From PRDV01 sp963710865 (GTDB lineage: Bacteria > Babelota > Babeliae > Babelales > Babelaceae): 64,000 nucleotides of DNA. Positions 44,808 to 53,889 of the stretch are shown here, in pieces. The stretch spans positions 620,001 to 684,000 of the forward strand of contig CAVQBR010000002.1 of assembly GCA_963710865.1 (NCBI GenBank), given 5' to 3'. How positions within the stretch are numbered: the first letter of the stretch is position 1; the number at the start of each line of letters is the position of its first letter. A program made the translations under genes and the position numbers. Below the pieces are notes generated by a model that was given only the letters and a program-made list of their open reading frames with translations, had not been told where the DNA came from and did not search any database.

Positions 44808-46262
44808 TCAGTGGAGATACTTTTTGAGCAGATCATTTATGACTTGAGGATTGCCCTTCCCCTTCGTTTGAGCCATAGCTTGGCCAACAAAGAAGCCCCA
44901 GAGCTTATCTTTGCCTGCTTTATATTGGGCAACACTTTCAGGGTTTGCTTCGACAATCTTTTTGATGATAGCTTCAAGTTCTGCAGTATCTCCCATTTGC
45001 TGGAGCCCTTTTTCTACCATAATAGTTTCGGGATCTTTTCCTGTTTGAGCTATCTCATGGAAAATTTCTTGAGCGCCACGATTATTTATCGTTCCCTTGT
45101 CTATAAGATCAACGAGTTTAGCCAGTTTTGCGGGAGTAATGCTACATTCTTTGAGAGATATTTTTTCAGTTTTGAGAAGGCCCATGATATCTCGCAGTAC
45201 CCAGTTAATAAGGTGGCTACTTGCGGTAAGTTTTGCTGCTTCTTCATAATAGCTTCCAAGCTCCATATCTTGAAGGAGGATGTCAGCTTCATAGGGAGAA
45301 AGACCTTTCTGTAGATAACGTGAAAATCGCTCATGTGGAAGTTCGGGCAAGTCTCTCTTAATTGCAGCAATCTGTTCTTCTGTTATCTCGATAAGAGGCA
45401 AATCAGGATCTGCAAAGTAGCGATAATCTGCAGCTTCTTCTTTGCTCCGCATTACTTTTGATACACCTTCTTTTGTGTCCCAAAGGCGCGTCTCTTGGCG
45501 TACTTTTTCACCAGACTCGAGAAGCGTGATTTGTCGTTCAATCTCGTACTCGATTGCATCTGAGATAAACTTGAAGGAGTTAATATTTTTAAGTTCACAC
45601 TTTGTGCCCAGTGGAGCACCCTTTTTACGTACCGAAATATTTGTATCAGCTCGAAAAGCCCCCTCTTCCATATTTCCAGTACAGATATTGAGATATTGGA
45701 CTGTTAATCGTAAAGATTTAAGGTATTCTCTCGCTTCGTATGAGCTTGAAATGTCAGGATAGCTGACTGCTTCAAGAAGCGGTGTGCCTGCACGATTTAA
45801 ATCGACATAGCTCTCATTACTTAAAGGAGCATGAATATTTTTCCCTGCATCTTCCTCTATATGAATGCGAATAAGGCGAATGTTTTTGAGAGAACCATCT
45901 TCAAGTCTGATAGGAACATATCCTTCAGTACAAATAGGTTTGTCATTTTGGGTGATTTGGTAGTTTTTAGGAAGGTCGGGATAGAAATAATGTTTTCGAG
46001 CAAATTCAGATCGAGGTGCAATCTGTGAGTGAGTTGCAAGCCCAGCTTTAATAGCATCTGTAATGACCGCCCTATTAAGGACTGGTAGTACACCCGGTTG
46101 ACCCGTGCAAATCTGGCAAATATGAGAATTGGGTTGGTCTGAAAAGCCATTTGAGGAGTTACAGAAGATCTTTGACTGTGTGGTCAACTGTATGTGAACT
46201 TCTATGCCAATGTTTACCTCATAATCTGGGTATCGGGAAAGAATTGAACCTGTATCCTTCAT
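44808..46262 (-). CDS. gatB: aspartyl/glutamyl-tRNA(Asn/Gln) amidotransferase subunit B
   Basis: 484 aa, typical length. The cradle domain has EVNIGIEVHIQL, the cysteine cluster FCNSSNGF...CQICTGQPG, and DLNRAGTPLLE. The C-terminal GatB/YqeY tail ends at KGNPQVINDLLKKY. With GatA and GatC it converts Glu-tRNA(Gln) or Asp-tRNA(Asn) to the amidated forms. gatA and gatC are not adjacent in this window. Confidence 0.95.
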   Translation of the reverse strand: MKDTGSILSRYPDYEVNIGIEVHIQLTTQSKIFCNSSNGFSDQPNSHICQICTGQPGVLPVLNRAVITDAIKAGLATHSQIAPRSEFARKHYFYPDLPKNYQITQNDKPICTEGYVPIRLEDGSLKNIRLIRIHIEEDAGKNIHAPLSNESYVDLNRAGTPLLEAVSYPDISSSYEAREYLKSLRLTVQYLNICTGNMEEGAFRADTNISVRKKGAPLGTKCELKNINSFKFISDAIEYEIERQITLLESGEKVRQETRLWDTKEGVSKVMRSKEEAADYRYFADPDLPLIEITEEQIAAIKRDLPELPHERFSRYLQKGLSPYEADILLQDMELGSYYEEAAKLTASSHLINWVLRDIMGLLKTEKISLKECSITPAKLAKLVDLIDKGTINNRGAQEIFHEIAQTGKDPETIMVEKGLQQMGDTAELEAIIKKIVEANPESVAQYKAGKDKLWGFFVGQAMAQTKGKGNPQVINDLLKKYLH

Positions 46263-46381
46263 GAAAAACCTCTTCGAAACTGTAACTACTAATTAGTATT
46301 CTACAATACCATAAAAGAGAGCAGCAGTATATATCATAACAGACCCTGTTCTTATAGAAATAAAATTTACATATAAAACCA

Positions 46382-46411
46382 TTGACTTGCGAATGCATAA
46401 TTAGATATACT
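46382..46411 (+). promoter_or_regulatory. predicted promoter of the knottin-like peptide gene
   Basis: TTGACT and TATACT with an 18-bp spacer, 53 bp upstream of the start codon; one of the best sigma70-type matches in the window. Confidence 0.6.
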
Positions 46412-46463
46412 TACCTATATAAGCCAAAGAGAGGTCTACTCTCGAATAAAAATAGGAGGCAGA

Positions 46464-46682
46464 ATGAAAAAGACAAAACGATTTCTTCTTGGAGTGTTTG
46501 TCCTAAGTATTCCCGCAATGATATATGTCGCATCAGCCTTGAGCGCATGTTGTGGTGATGAACAATTTAGAAATACACGAATTTGTACCTGGTCGCGTGG
46601 AGATAATAGTTGCAACAGTGATTCAGAATGTTGTCCCGGTTTCCAGTGCGGTGCGTTCCTGAGATGTGAACGCTGCCGGTAA
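46464..46682 (+). CDS. secreted knottin-like cysteine-rich peptide
   Basis: 72 aa with a signal peptide (RFLLGVFVLSIPAMIYVASA) and a mature part of about 44 aa with nine cysteines. Cys41-x8-Cys50-x5-Cys56-Cys57-x4-Cys62-x5-Cys68 matches the inhibitor-cystine-knot pattern of animal and plant knottins. Cys29, Cys30 and Cys71 are additional. AGGAGG lies 5 nt upstream of the ATG and a good promoter precedes it, so it is very likely expressed. A disulfide-stabilised toxin, inhibitor or host-directed peptide is plausible but unproven; knottins are rare in bacteria. Confidence 0.65.
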   Translation: MKKTKRFLLGVFVLSIPAMIYVASALSACCGDEQFRNTRICTWSRGDNSCNSDSECCPGFQCGAFLRCERCR

Positions 46683-46695
46683 ACTTTAGGATGTA

Positions 46696-46721
46696 AGCAG
46701 GTGTTATTGAGCACCTGCTTA
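46696..46721 (+). terminator. hairpin downstream of the knottin-like gene
   Basis: AAGCAGGTG and CACCTGCTT pair perfectly 13 bp after the stop codon. There is no T-tract, so termination efficiency is uncertain. Confidence 0.55.
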
Positions 46722-47494
46722 GTATAGCCCCTTCTGCAGAGCCCTTTCTTAAATTTCGGTGAAAATATCATAAATACATACATTATTTACATTACCATCT
46801 AATAAGCTATTTATTACAATGCAATATAAATATTGAATTGTATATGTTTATTACATAGCATGCAAGGTGTGCTTTTTATTAAAACTATATAATTATTACA
46901 TTGTACTGAAATCTGCAAATAAACTCATTATATAAAATGGATCAAAAGAACGTATAGAATGTGATTAAGCTATTTAATAAAATAGTGGTATACATTCAAA
47001 AGCAAGTGATGGAATAAAAAGCTTTTATGCGTACATTCAATGAAATGAATGTATAATATACAAATATATGAAATGCATGTTTCATCATTAATAGAGCATA
47101 CGTGTGTGATGTGTGTGTATATGTCTATTGAGAAAATACATAAGATAAGTGTATTTAAGTAATTAAATATATATACTTAAATAGCTTAAAAAAATGTATA
47201 AAGGGTGATAAAGTAAACGTACTTAAAGTGTGTATTGGTTTTAAAGACAGTAAAGTAAAAAAAGAAAGCAATGCCATAATGGCGAGTAAAGTAGGTAATT
47301 AATCAGTGTCATATATAGCATCTATAGCGGTTAAAGCGTTAATTATTTAAATAGTGGATTTGTAATAATTGGAAGGTTACAAGTCAATAGATGTATAGAA
47401 AACATTGACTATATTGCAGAGTAAAGCATAATTGATGGTAATGGATGCTAGACATGTTACATTGGCGGCTTGGTAGAAAGCCTAGGAGATATGG
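46722..47494. other. 770-bp very AT-rich region upstream of parA
   Basis: No coding frame. It has an inverted repeat TACATTCA (47032)/TGAATGTA (47046), with a further TACATTCA at 46990. TAAAGTA-like heptamers occur at 47209, 47224, 47251, 47287 and 47422. It is a candidate centromere or operator region for ParA and its partner; AT-richness makes chance repeats likely. Confidence 0.35.
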
Positions 47495-48262
47495 ATGAGA
47501 AAGATTGCGATTATCAATCAAAAAGGTGGTAGCGGTAAAACGACAACAACAGTTAACCTAGCTGCTGCGTTAGCGAGCAAAAAGCGAAGAATCCTTGTTA
47601 TAGACTTGGATCCTCAGGCGTCTACTTCTCAATGGTTTAGTAGAACAACCATAGAAAAGGGTTTGCTCAGTGTACTCACCGAAGGACTGAGTCTTGCTTC
47701 CGTTATTACAAATACTGATACACAGCATATCTCTATTATCCCTTCATCTTCCTGGTTAATTGGTCTTGAAAAAGCCTTGGCTAATGAGGTAGGCGCCGAA
47801 ACACTCTTAAAGCAGAAGCTGCAAACGCTTAATGAAAAAGAGTGGGACTATGTTCTTATCGATTGCCCTCCAGCATTAGGGATTTTGACGGTAAATGCTC
47901 TGACTGCATGCGATGAAGTTATAGTGCCTGTTGAGGCACGTATTATGGCCGTAAATGGTCTTGTTCAGTTATTGCAAACAGTCGACATAGTTCGTCATCG
48001 ACTCAATAGCGAACTGAAAATTTCTGGAATAGTTCCGTGTCGAGTTGATTCTCGTACGAGACATTCAAGAGAGGTCGTCGATGAATTGAGGAAGAATTTT
48101 AGTGACTTAGTCTATAAGACCGCAATTCGGGAGAATGTACGTCTTTCTGAAGCACCTTCTTTTGGAAAGCCGATTAATGAGTATGATCCAGAGAGCAATG
48201 GATCTCTTGATTATAAAGCATTGGCACAAGAGGTTATAAAGCAAGAAAAAGTACATTCTTGA
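47495..48262 (+). CDS. parA: ParA/Soj-family partition ATPase
   Basis: 255 aa. The deviant Walker A KGGSGKTTTT (residues 10-19), Walker A' (DLDPQAS) and VLIDCPPALG are all present. The AGGAG site lies 5 nt upstream. It moves DNA or cargo by ATP-driven binding to the nucleoid. No ParB follows; instead there is a tiny ORF and a ribbon-helix-helix protein, as in plasmid type Ib systems. The neighbouring mnmE and jag are nevertheless typical origin-proximal chromosomal genes. Confidence 0.9.
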   Translation: MRKIAIINQKGGSGKTTTTVNLAAALASKKRRILVIDLDPQASTSQWFSRTTIEKGLLSVLTEGLSLASVITNTDTQHISIIPSSSWLIGLEKALANEVGAETLLKQKLQTLNEKEWDYVLIDCPPALGILTVNALTACDEVIVPVEARIMAVNGLVQLLQTVDIVRHRLNSELKISGIVPCRVDSRTRHSREVVDELRKNFSDLVYKTAIRENVRLSEAPSFGKPINEYDPESNGSLDYKALAQEVIKQEKVHS

Positions 48263-48271
48263 GGAATCGAT

Positions 48272-48418
48272 ATGGTGACTGTTATTACTCTAAAGAAGCC
48301 AGCGATTGCTCGGCAAGGTGTGGTGAATGTATATAGAGTGTTTACTATTGTTCTGCATAAGGATACTAACGACTCGAGATCCCCATATTCTGTTAAGCAA
48401 AAATTAGATGCATACTAG
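48272..48418 (+). CDS. possible 48-aa protein between parA and its partner
   Basis: The ATG is preceded by GAGGA 7 nt upstream, straddling the parA stop. The product (MVTVITLKKPAIARQGVVNV...) resembles nothing I know. It fills the gap between parA and the RHH gene. The ribosome site and position favour translation; the short length argues for caution. Confidence 0.35.
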   Translation: MVTVITLKKPAIARQGVVNVYRVFTIVLHKDTNDSRSPYSVKQKLDAY

Positions 48419-48439
48419 TAACGAGCGGAGAAAGAATTC

Positions 48440-48766
48440 ATGAAACAAAAAACGATAGGGCTCAACCCTCTTGAGGAATATTTGACATCAGCGAAGGCAA
48501 CGAAAGAGGAGCCTGAAGAGCCTCAGCAAGAGGCAATCCCTCTGGCCATTTCCGAGCCCGCGACAAAGCAGCGGATTACCATTCATATTTCATCGGCTGT
48601 TATTGACCGTGTGAAAAATGCTGTCTACTGGGAACCAGGACTTACCCTTGCAGGATTTGCGGAAGAAGCACTTGCTCAAGCTCTCGAAAATCTCGAAGCG
48701 GAGCGCGGCGCACCCTTCCCGCAAAGAAGGGAACATCGCTTACGCGGTGGCCGCCCTATTATTTAG
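48440..48766 (+). CDS. ribbon-helix-helix partner of ParA
   Basis: 108 aa with a disordered acidic N-terminus (1-40), then a core that reads ITIHISSAVIDRVKNAVYW and EPGLTLAGFAEEALAQALE. A strand followed by two helices is the RHH/CopG layout. The tail PFPQRR...RGGRPII recalls, from memory, proteins found beside plasmid ParA. It would bind the centromere-like site, stimulate ParA and repress the operon. Its stop overlaps the convergent rng stop by 8 bp. Confidence 0.6.
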   Translation: MKQKTIGLNPLEEYLTSAKATKEEPEEPQQEAIPLAISEPATKQRITIHISSAVIDRVKNAVYWEPGLTLAGFAEEALAQALENLEAERGAPFPQRREHRLRGGRPII

Positions 48767-50261
48767 GCTCGATCTTATAGGTATGAATTTGAGGCACTTC
48801 TTTGCTTACTAAGATAATTTTGCACTTATAGGTTTTCTCAAGCTGTAAAATAGCGTTGTATTCATTGGTGGTAATGAATGTAAAGATAGCCGGATGCATA
48901 GTTATGGTAAGCATTGTAATGGTACGATTGTTTTCAAATTCCTCTTTCAGTGCTCGTAAAATCGAATATGCTTCATTTGATACAGACTTTACAAAGCCAA
49001 GGCCATGACAGGTAGCACACTGATGCATTAATTGATGAATGAGTGTTTTACCTGACCGCTTACGGGTCATCTGTACGAGGCCAAACTCAGAGACTTTGAG
49101 CACAACCGATTGAAATTTATCTCGCTCTTTTAAGGTCTTTTCGAAAAAGCGGAACAGTTTAGATCGGTTGCCACCGCTTGCCATATCAATAAAGTCTATT
49201 ACTATGAGACCGCCAATATTTCGTAATCTCAGTTGGCGAACAATTTCCTCGGCAGCTTCAAGATTTGTTTTAAGGATCGTATCCTCAAGGTTTGTATGAC
49301 CAATAAAGCGTCCCGTGTTGACGTCAACAACGGTCATCGCTTCGGTAGTTTCAATAACGATAGACCCGCCTGAGCGTAGATAGACTTTGCTTTGCAGGCC
49401 TTGTTCTATCTGTTTTTCCACATTGTATTTTTCAAAGAGACTTGGTGGTCCTTGGTACAGGTGTACTTTCTGCGCATGTTCAGGTGCGATCGTTTTTACA
49501 AATTTATACACTGCAGCTTGATTTTCAGCATTATCGCTGATAACTGATTCAACATCAAAATCAAGATGATCCCGAACAGCTTGGAGTGAAAGATCGATAT
49601 CTTCATAAATTTTTGCTTTGGGCTCAGCATCAGCGTAGCGTCGTTGAATAGTTCTCCAGGTTGCAACAAGATAGGAAAGGTCTGCCAATATTTCTTCAGC
49701 ACCCTGATGTTCTGAAGGTGTTCGTATAATCGCACCCATTCCTTCGGGGAGATTTTGGGTAAGAAGCTCTTTTAGCCGTTGGCGTTCCTCTTTGGATTCT
49801 ATCTTTTTTGATATGCCAATGCGGGGTATATTCGGCATCAATACTAAGAAACGGCCTGGGAGGGTAAAGCAGGTAGTGAGCTTTGCGCCCTTTTCCTTAA
49901 CGGGCTCTTTACTTACCTGTACTAAGATCGTTTCGCCTTCACGCATAATCTTGCTTATATCCAATTTTTGACGAGAAATGCGAGGAGCTTCTTCATCCAC
50001 ATCTTCAAACTGATCGGTCATACGGTTTCCCGCTAATTCACGATCAATTTCAGAAATATGTAAAAAGCCTGCTCGTTCTTCACCTATATCAACAAAAGCA
50101 GTTTGTATGCCCGGAAGAATTTTAGTGACGATGCCTTTATAATAGGAGCGTTCAAGGTTTTCGGTTGCATGAGACCAGAAGTAAATGTTCTGTAACTCGT
50201 CGCCCCGAATGATGGCAATGCGTGTTTGCCAAGGAGTTTCATTAATGAGAATTTTTTTCAT
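48759..50261 (-). CDS. rng: ribonuclease G/E family endoribonuclease
   Basis: About 500 aa, RNase G length. The S1 domain is near residues 35-125 (YYKGIVTKILPGIQTAFVDIG), the catalytic acidic pair sits in TVVDVNTGRF and VIDFIDM, and the zinc-link is CATCHG. There is no long RNase E scaffold tail. The ATG at 50261 was preferred; a GTG three codons upstream is possible. It processes rRNA and degrades mRNA. Confidence 0.9.
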   Translation of the reverse strand: MKKILINETPWQTRIAIIRGDELQNIYFWSHATENLERSYYKGIVTKILPGIQTAFVDIGEERAGFLHISEIDRELAGNRMTDQFEDVDEEAPRISRQKLDISKIMREGETILVQVSKEPVKEKGAKLTTCFTLPGRFLVLMPNIPRIGISKKIESKEERQRLKELLTQNLPEGMGAIIRTPSEHQGAEEILADLSYLVATWRTIQRRYADAEPKAKIYEDIDLSLQAVRDHLDFDVESVISDNAENQAAVYKFVKTIAPEHAQKVHLYQGPPSLFEKYNVEKQIEQGLQSKVYLRSGGSIVIETTEAMTVVDVNTGRFIGHTNLEDTILKTNLEAAEEIVRQLRLRNIGGLIVIDFIDMASGGNRSKLFRFFEKTLKERDKFQSVVLKVSEFGLVQMTRKRSGKTLIHQLMHQCATCHGLGFVKSVSNEAYSILRALKEEFENNRTITMLTITMHPAIFTFITTNEYNAILQLEKTYKCKIILVSKEVPQIHTYKIEPK

Positions 50262-50432
50262 GAGTTCCACGTTTTTAGCTCTTTAAGCCTAAGGTAACAA
50301 TAATTTTCAATGGACTTAGTATACCATAGGTTTAGCATGAAACGTAATGAGAGTAGAAACTTTTAAATTAATATGATAGATTGCTTATAACAGTGACAAA
50401 AATGTATAGCATAACCCCAGAGGACTTTATCT

Positions 50433-51080
50433 ATGAATAAAAAATTCGCTCTTTTTGCTCTTTTATTATTGCTTGTTCCAGCATGTAAACGTAAGCGTTA
50501 TATGGTTACTCCATGCCCAGCACCAGAAGAGCCAACACTTGTTGCTCCAGAGCGCTCAGAATATGATGAAGAATTGGGTGCATTTATAGTAAAAGATGAT
50601 CAAAACAAATTTAGCGCGGCAGCTGCTGCACGTGCCGATGTAGAAGAAGAGTTGACTGCGGAAACGACCGAACGTGCTGAGGGAGATAAGTATGCAGACA
50701 GCGAAAAATATGGATTCAAGCCACTTTTCTTCGAGTTTGATAAATACAAGGTTTCAGATCTCAGACCTGACCAAAAGCCAGTGCTTGAGCATGACCTTAA
50801 GAAAGCAAAGGCGCTTGCTGATAAGGGTTATACCTTTGTGATAGCAGGACATGCGAGCTCTGAAGCAGGTTCAACTGAGTATAATATGATGCTCTCTGAA
50901 GATCGTGCTTCGGCGACGAGAAAGTATTTCACTGATCATGGCGTAACGGCTAAGATAGATATCGTTGGGTACGGATGTACGCAGCTTATCGTTCCATCTG
51001 GAAACAGAGAACAGCAAGCTCCAAATAGACGTATTGAGATATTTGCATATCCTCAAAAGTCAAATGATTATGAAAGCTAA
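50433..51080 (+). CDS. pal: Pal-like peptidoglycan-associated lipoprotein (OmpA C-terminal domain)
   Basis: 215 aa. The lipoprotein signal (ALLLLLVPAC, Cys18) is followed by an acidic linker to about residue 85 and an OmpA-like domain (PLFFEFDKYKVSD ... YTFVIAGHASSEAGS ... LSEDRASATRKYF ... NREQQAPNRRIEIF). It tethers the outer membrane to peptidoglycan. Its stop overlaps the start of the VanY-type peptidase gene, so wall binding and wall trimming are coupled in one operon. Confidence 0.85.
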   Translation: MNKKFALFALLLLLVPACKRKRYMVTPCPAPEEPTLVAPERSEYDEELGAFIVKDDQNKFSAAAAARADVEEELTAETTERAEGDKYADSEKYGFKPLFFEFDKYKVSDLRPDQKPVLEHDLKKAKALADKGYTFVIAGHASSEAGSTEYNMMLSEDRASATRKYFTDHGVTAKIDIVGYGCTQLIVPSGNREQQAPNRRIEIFAYPQKSNDYES

Positions 51081-51669
51081 AGCTTTTGTGTTAGTAGGTC
51101 TTTGCTTAGGTCTTACATCTGGGGTGTCGTCGAAAGGCGACACCCACAGTTTTTCAGATGAGTCATTGCTCATAGTAAACAAGAAGGTCTCATTGGGAAA
51201 CTATGCCCCGAAAGATCTTGTTTCATTTCAAGGGGTGAGGGTCGCAAAGAGAATTGTTCCCGACCTTACTCGGTTACTACAAGATGCGCGCAAAGCCGGT
51301 CTGACTCTCAAGGTTGTCTCAGGGTACAGAAGCTATGAAAAGCAAAAACAGGTTGTCCAGTCATGGATAGCGAAGGAGCATAAGAAAAATCCTCGTCTTA
51401 CTCGAGAACAGGCACAAAAACGAGTTGATACCTACAGCGCACGTCCTGGCCATTCAGAACATCAACTGGGAACTACTGTTGATATACTCTCTGCTGAAAA
51501 TGGATATCAGTTTTCAGATGATAAGAAGTGGAAGTATGTTAGATGGCTTGAAGCGAATGCTCATCGCTATAATTTTAAGATATCATATCCGGAAGGATCG
51601 ACTGAGTATCAGTATGAGCCTTGGCACCTGCGGTGGTACCCTCCTACTTGCCCACGCAAAACTCTTTAA
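51070..51669 (+). CDS. VanY-type D-alanyl-D-alanine carboxypeptidase (M15)
   Basis: 199 aa with a signal peptide (MKAKAFVLVGLCLGLTSGVSS). M15B motifs: VVSGYRSYEKQ, the zinc ligands in ARPGHSEHQLGTTVDI, and EPWHLRW. It removes the terminal D-Ala from peptidoglycan stems in the periplasm. The start overlaps the pal stop by 11 bp; ATG 51064 is an alternative. The 3' end overlaps convergent mnmE by 26 bp. Confidence 0.85.
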   Translation: MKAKAFVLVGLCLGLTSGVSSKGDTHSFSDESLLIVNKKVSLGNYAPKDLVSFQGVRVAKRIVPDLTRLLQDARKAGLTLKVVSGYRSYEKQKQVVQSWIAKEHKKNPRLTREQAQKRVDTYSARPGHSEHQLGTTVDILSAENGYQFSDDKKWKYVRWLEANAHRYNFKISYPEGSTEYQYEPWHLRWYPPTCPRKTL

Positions 51670-53005
51670 ATACTCTGTCGAGTGCGGCTTCACTTATCGA
51701 TTTGCCTGTGAGCTCACTCAATATCGTAAGTGCATCATGTAAATGATACGATACGAGTTCATAGGCTATTGCGCCCGATAGAAGAGGGAGGATCGCCTTG
51801 AGTTTATCTTCGAGGGTAATAATGAGCGAATAGTGCCTTTGATTGAGGAGAAAGGGTGATTCCATGGTTGCGTAGAGTTCAGCGCTTTTTGCTTCAATCT
51901 GTTCATATAATGTATCGAGGTGTAACCTCGTTAGCGTTGACAGGGGAAGTGCCTCGAACCGTTGCGGGTGTAAGGGAAGATCCGCTTTATTTTGAACAAT
52001 GAGCGACTTGCGCGGGTACCGTTCTTTCAGATCGGTATACAGCGCAAGCTCTTGCTGAGTGAGCGGCCTGCTTCCATCGATGACAAGTATAATGATATCT
52101 GCGGCATGAGCCTCTTCATATGAACGCTTAATACCCTCTTGCTCAATACAATCCTGCGTACTTCGTAGTCCTGCCGTATCTACGAGTGTCCACTGATTAC
52201 CTTTGTAAGAAAGACCGGCTTCGATGACATCCCGTGTTGTTCCTGCAATATCGGTTACAATAGCTCTTTTTTGCTGAAGAAGTGCATTAAAAAGAGAGGA
52301 TTTGCCTGCATTTACTGATCCGATGAGAGCAATTTTTATTCCTTGGCGAAGCTGCTGCTGAATAGCAAAACGACTTTTGATTGATGTCAGTGTGGTCAGG
52401 ATAGTCTGGAGTTCAGCTTTAATGCGCTCTCCAAACTCTTCTTCTTCATCGAGAAACTCAAAGCTTGCATCACACCAGGCGAGCGTACGAATGAGATCTT
52501 GCTCAAGAGTACTTATTTGTTGAGAAAAGCTTCCTTCAAGTTGCGCAAGAGATGCTTTGAGAGCTTGCTGGGTAGATGCTCCTATGAGCTCATTAATGGC
52601 TTCTGCTTGAATGAGATCTACCTTACCGTGAAGATAGGCTCGTTTGCTAAACTCACCCTCTTGTGCGAGGCGAGCACCATGCTTAAGTGCTTGTTCAATA
52701 AGAGCTTCTATAAGAAAGCGATTGTTATGACAGGTCAGTTCTATGACATCTTCGCCGGTGAAGGTACGTGGTCCATCCATGACGATAATCATCACTTGAT
52801 CAATATGATTTCCGGCATCATCAAGGACCCAGCCAAAATGTACCGTATGACTAGGAACCTCAGTTACCTTCTTTTTAGATGCGAGCCTAGTAAAGGAATC
52901 TATCAGCTGACGAACACCTGATCCACTGACGCGAAGCAATGCAAGCGCACCTGCACCCTGTGGTGTACAGAGTGCAATGATCGGATCTTCATCATGGGTG
53001 AGCAT
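51644..53005 (-). CDS. mnmE: tRNA modification GTPase MnmE
   Basis: 453 aa. The N-terminal formyl-THF-binding domain starts DPIIALCTPQGAGALALLR. The G domain has GSVNAGKSSLFN, DTAGLR and NKAD, within the helical domain, and the C-terminal FCVGK motif carries the catalytic Cys. With MnmG it modifies the wobble uridine of tRNAs. The start codon abuts the jag stop, so the two are translationally coupled; jag-mnmE is a conserved origin-proximal pair. Confidence 0.95.
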   Translation of the reverse strand: MLTHDEDPIIALCTPQGAGALALLRVSGSGVRQLIDSFTRLASKKKVTEVPSHTVHFGWVLDDAGNHIDQVMIIVMDGPRTFTGEDVIELTCHNNRFLIEALIEQALKHGARLAQEGEFSKRAYLHGKVDLIQAEAINELIGASTQQALKASLAQLEGSFSQQISTLEQDLIRTLAWCDASFEFLDEEEEFGERIKAELQTILTTLTSIKSRFAIQQQLRQGIKIALIGSVNAGKSSLFNALLQQKRAIVTDIAGTTRDVIEAGLSYKGNQWTLVDTAGLRSTQDCIEQEGIKRSYEEAHAADIIILVIDGSRPLTQQELALYTDLKERYPRKSLIVQNKADLPLHPQRFEALPLSTLTRLHLDTLYEQIEAKSAELYATMESPFLLNQRHYSLIITLEDKLKAILPLLSGAIAYELVSYHLHDALTILSELTGKSISEAALDRVFKEFCVGK

Positions 53006-53596
53006 TTAGCCACCTATAAGTACGATCTTATACCCTTTAAGCGGTCTCTTAAATTGACGTTTAAGCATAGTAAGAATAAGCATCGAAAGCGTTACAAAGA
53101 GATGCTTTTCTCGACTTTTATCTTCATACACAGGAGTAGCGAACTCGATGCGCAAATGAAAATGTTCTGGCTTAATAGTGTAGTTTAAACCGTCAAGATC
53201 CATGAGAGGGAAGAGGGTATTGAGCAACTCTTTGACGAGTGCTATCATTTCATCGTTCCAGACGGGCCCTAATGCACGTTGTTCTTCGGCAGTTCGTTGC
53301 GGTTTAGCAACCGGTTCCTTGATTTTAGGTGCCCGAGGACTTTGTTCGCGCGCAGGTTGTACGTCCTGTTTTGTTTGTTTGGTTCGGGTAGACTCAGTTC
53401 TTTTTGTCTGAGGCTTAGCCGCTGGTAGTTCTGTAAAGAAAATACCAATTTTGGCAGGACGAGTAGTCATGCCAAGAAAATTCTTTTGGGGCTCTTCATA
53501 TACCTTGATGGTAAATTCCTTAGGTTGCCCTGCACTTGCCCAGCCTTTTTCAATGGCTTTCATAATAGAAGAAGCTTCTTCCATAATTGATTTCAT
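53006..53596 (-). CDS. jag: Jag/SpoIIIJ-associated-like RNA-binding protein, reduced
   Basis: 196 aa. A Jag-N domain (SIMKAIEKGWASAGQ ... NFLGMTTRPAKIGIFF) is followed by a basic, Pro/Thr/Lys-rich linker (about 58-105) and a KH-like domain (MIALVKELLNTLFPLMDL). The KH GxxG loop is not recognisable and the C-terminal R3H domain is absent, so RNA binding may be weakened. Position directly upstream of mnmE supports the call. yidC, rnpA and rpmH, its usual neighbours, are not here. Confidence 0.75.
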   Translation of the reverse strand: MKSIMEEASSIMKAIEKGWASAGQPKEFTIKVYEEPQKNFLGMTTRPAKIGIFFTELPAAKPQTKRTESTRTKQTKQDVQPAREQSPRAPKIKEPVAKPQRTAEEQRALGPVWNDEMIALVKELLNTLFPLMDLDGLNYTIKPEHFHLRIEFATPVYEDKSREKHLFVTLSMLILTMLKRQFKRPLKGYKIVLIGG

Positions 53597-53658
53597 ATCT
53601 TTTTTTCCTATACATACCTGTGGAAAGTCGAAATACTACGTATGAAGTGATGTATGGA

Positions 53659-53730
53659 GCGGGAAACGGGATTCGAACCCGCGACCTTTGCCTTGGCAAG
53701 GCAACGCTCTACCAGCTGAGCTATTCCCGC
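53659..53730 (-). tRNA. tRNA-Gly (GCC)
   Basis: A 72-nt cloverleaf with a 7-bp acceptor stem (GCGGGAA/TTCCCGC), D arm AGCTCAGCTGGTAGAGC, anticodon stem TTGCC/GGCAA with loop TTGCCAA (anticodon GCC) and T arm GCGGGTTCGAATCCCGT. CCA is not encoded. Confidence 0.97.
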
Positions 53731-53889
53731 TTACATAAGTAAAAAAGTAACAGATCTGAACTAATTGTCAACGTGTGAATCCATGCTTTTTGTCAAAGTT
53801 ATGCCCAGGTACTTCTAAAAAGAGTGATTAAAAGGTTGTTAGTTGACTCTTTGTCGAGTATGCTAAGATCTAAATACAAGAGGTTCTCC

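Noticed and set aside
47060..47110. Palindromic ATGAAATGCATGTTTCAT as a parS site
   Set aside because: The arms are oriented opposite to the TGTTTCACGTGAAACA consensus and the symmetry is imperfect.
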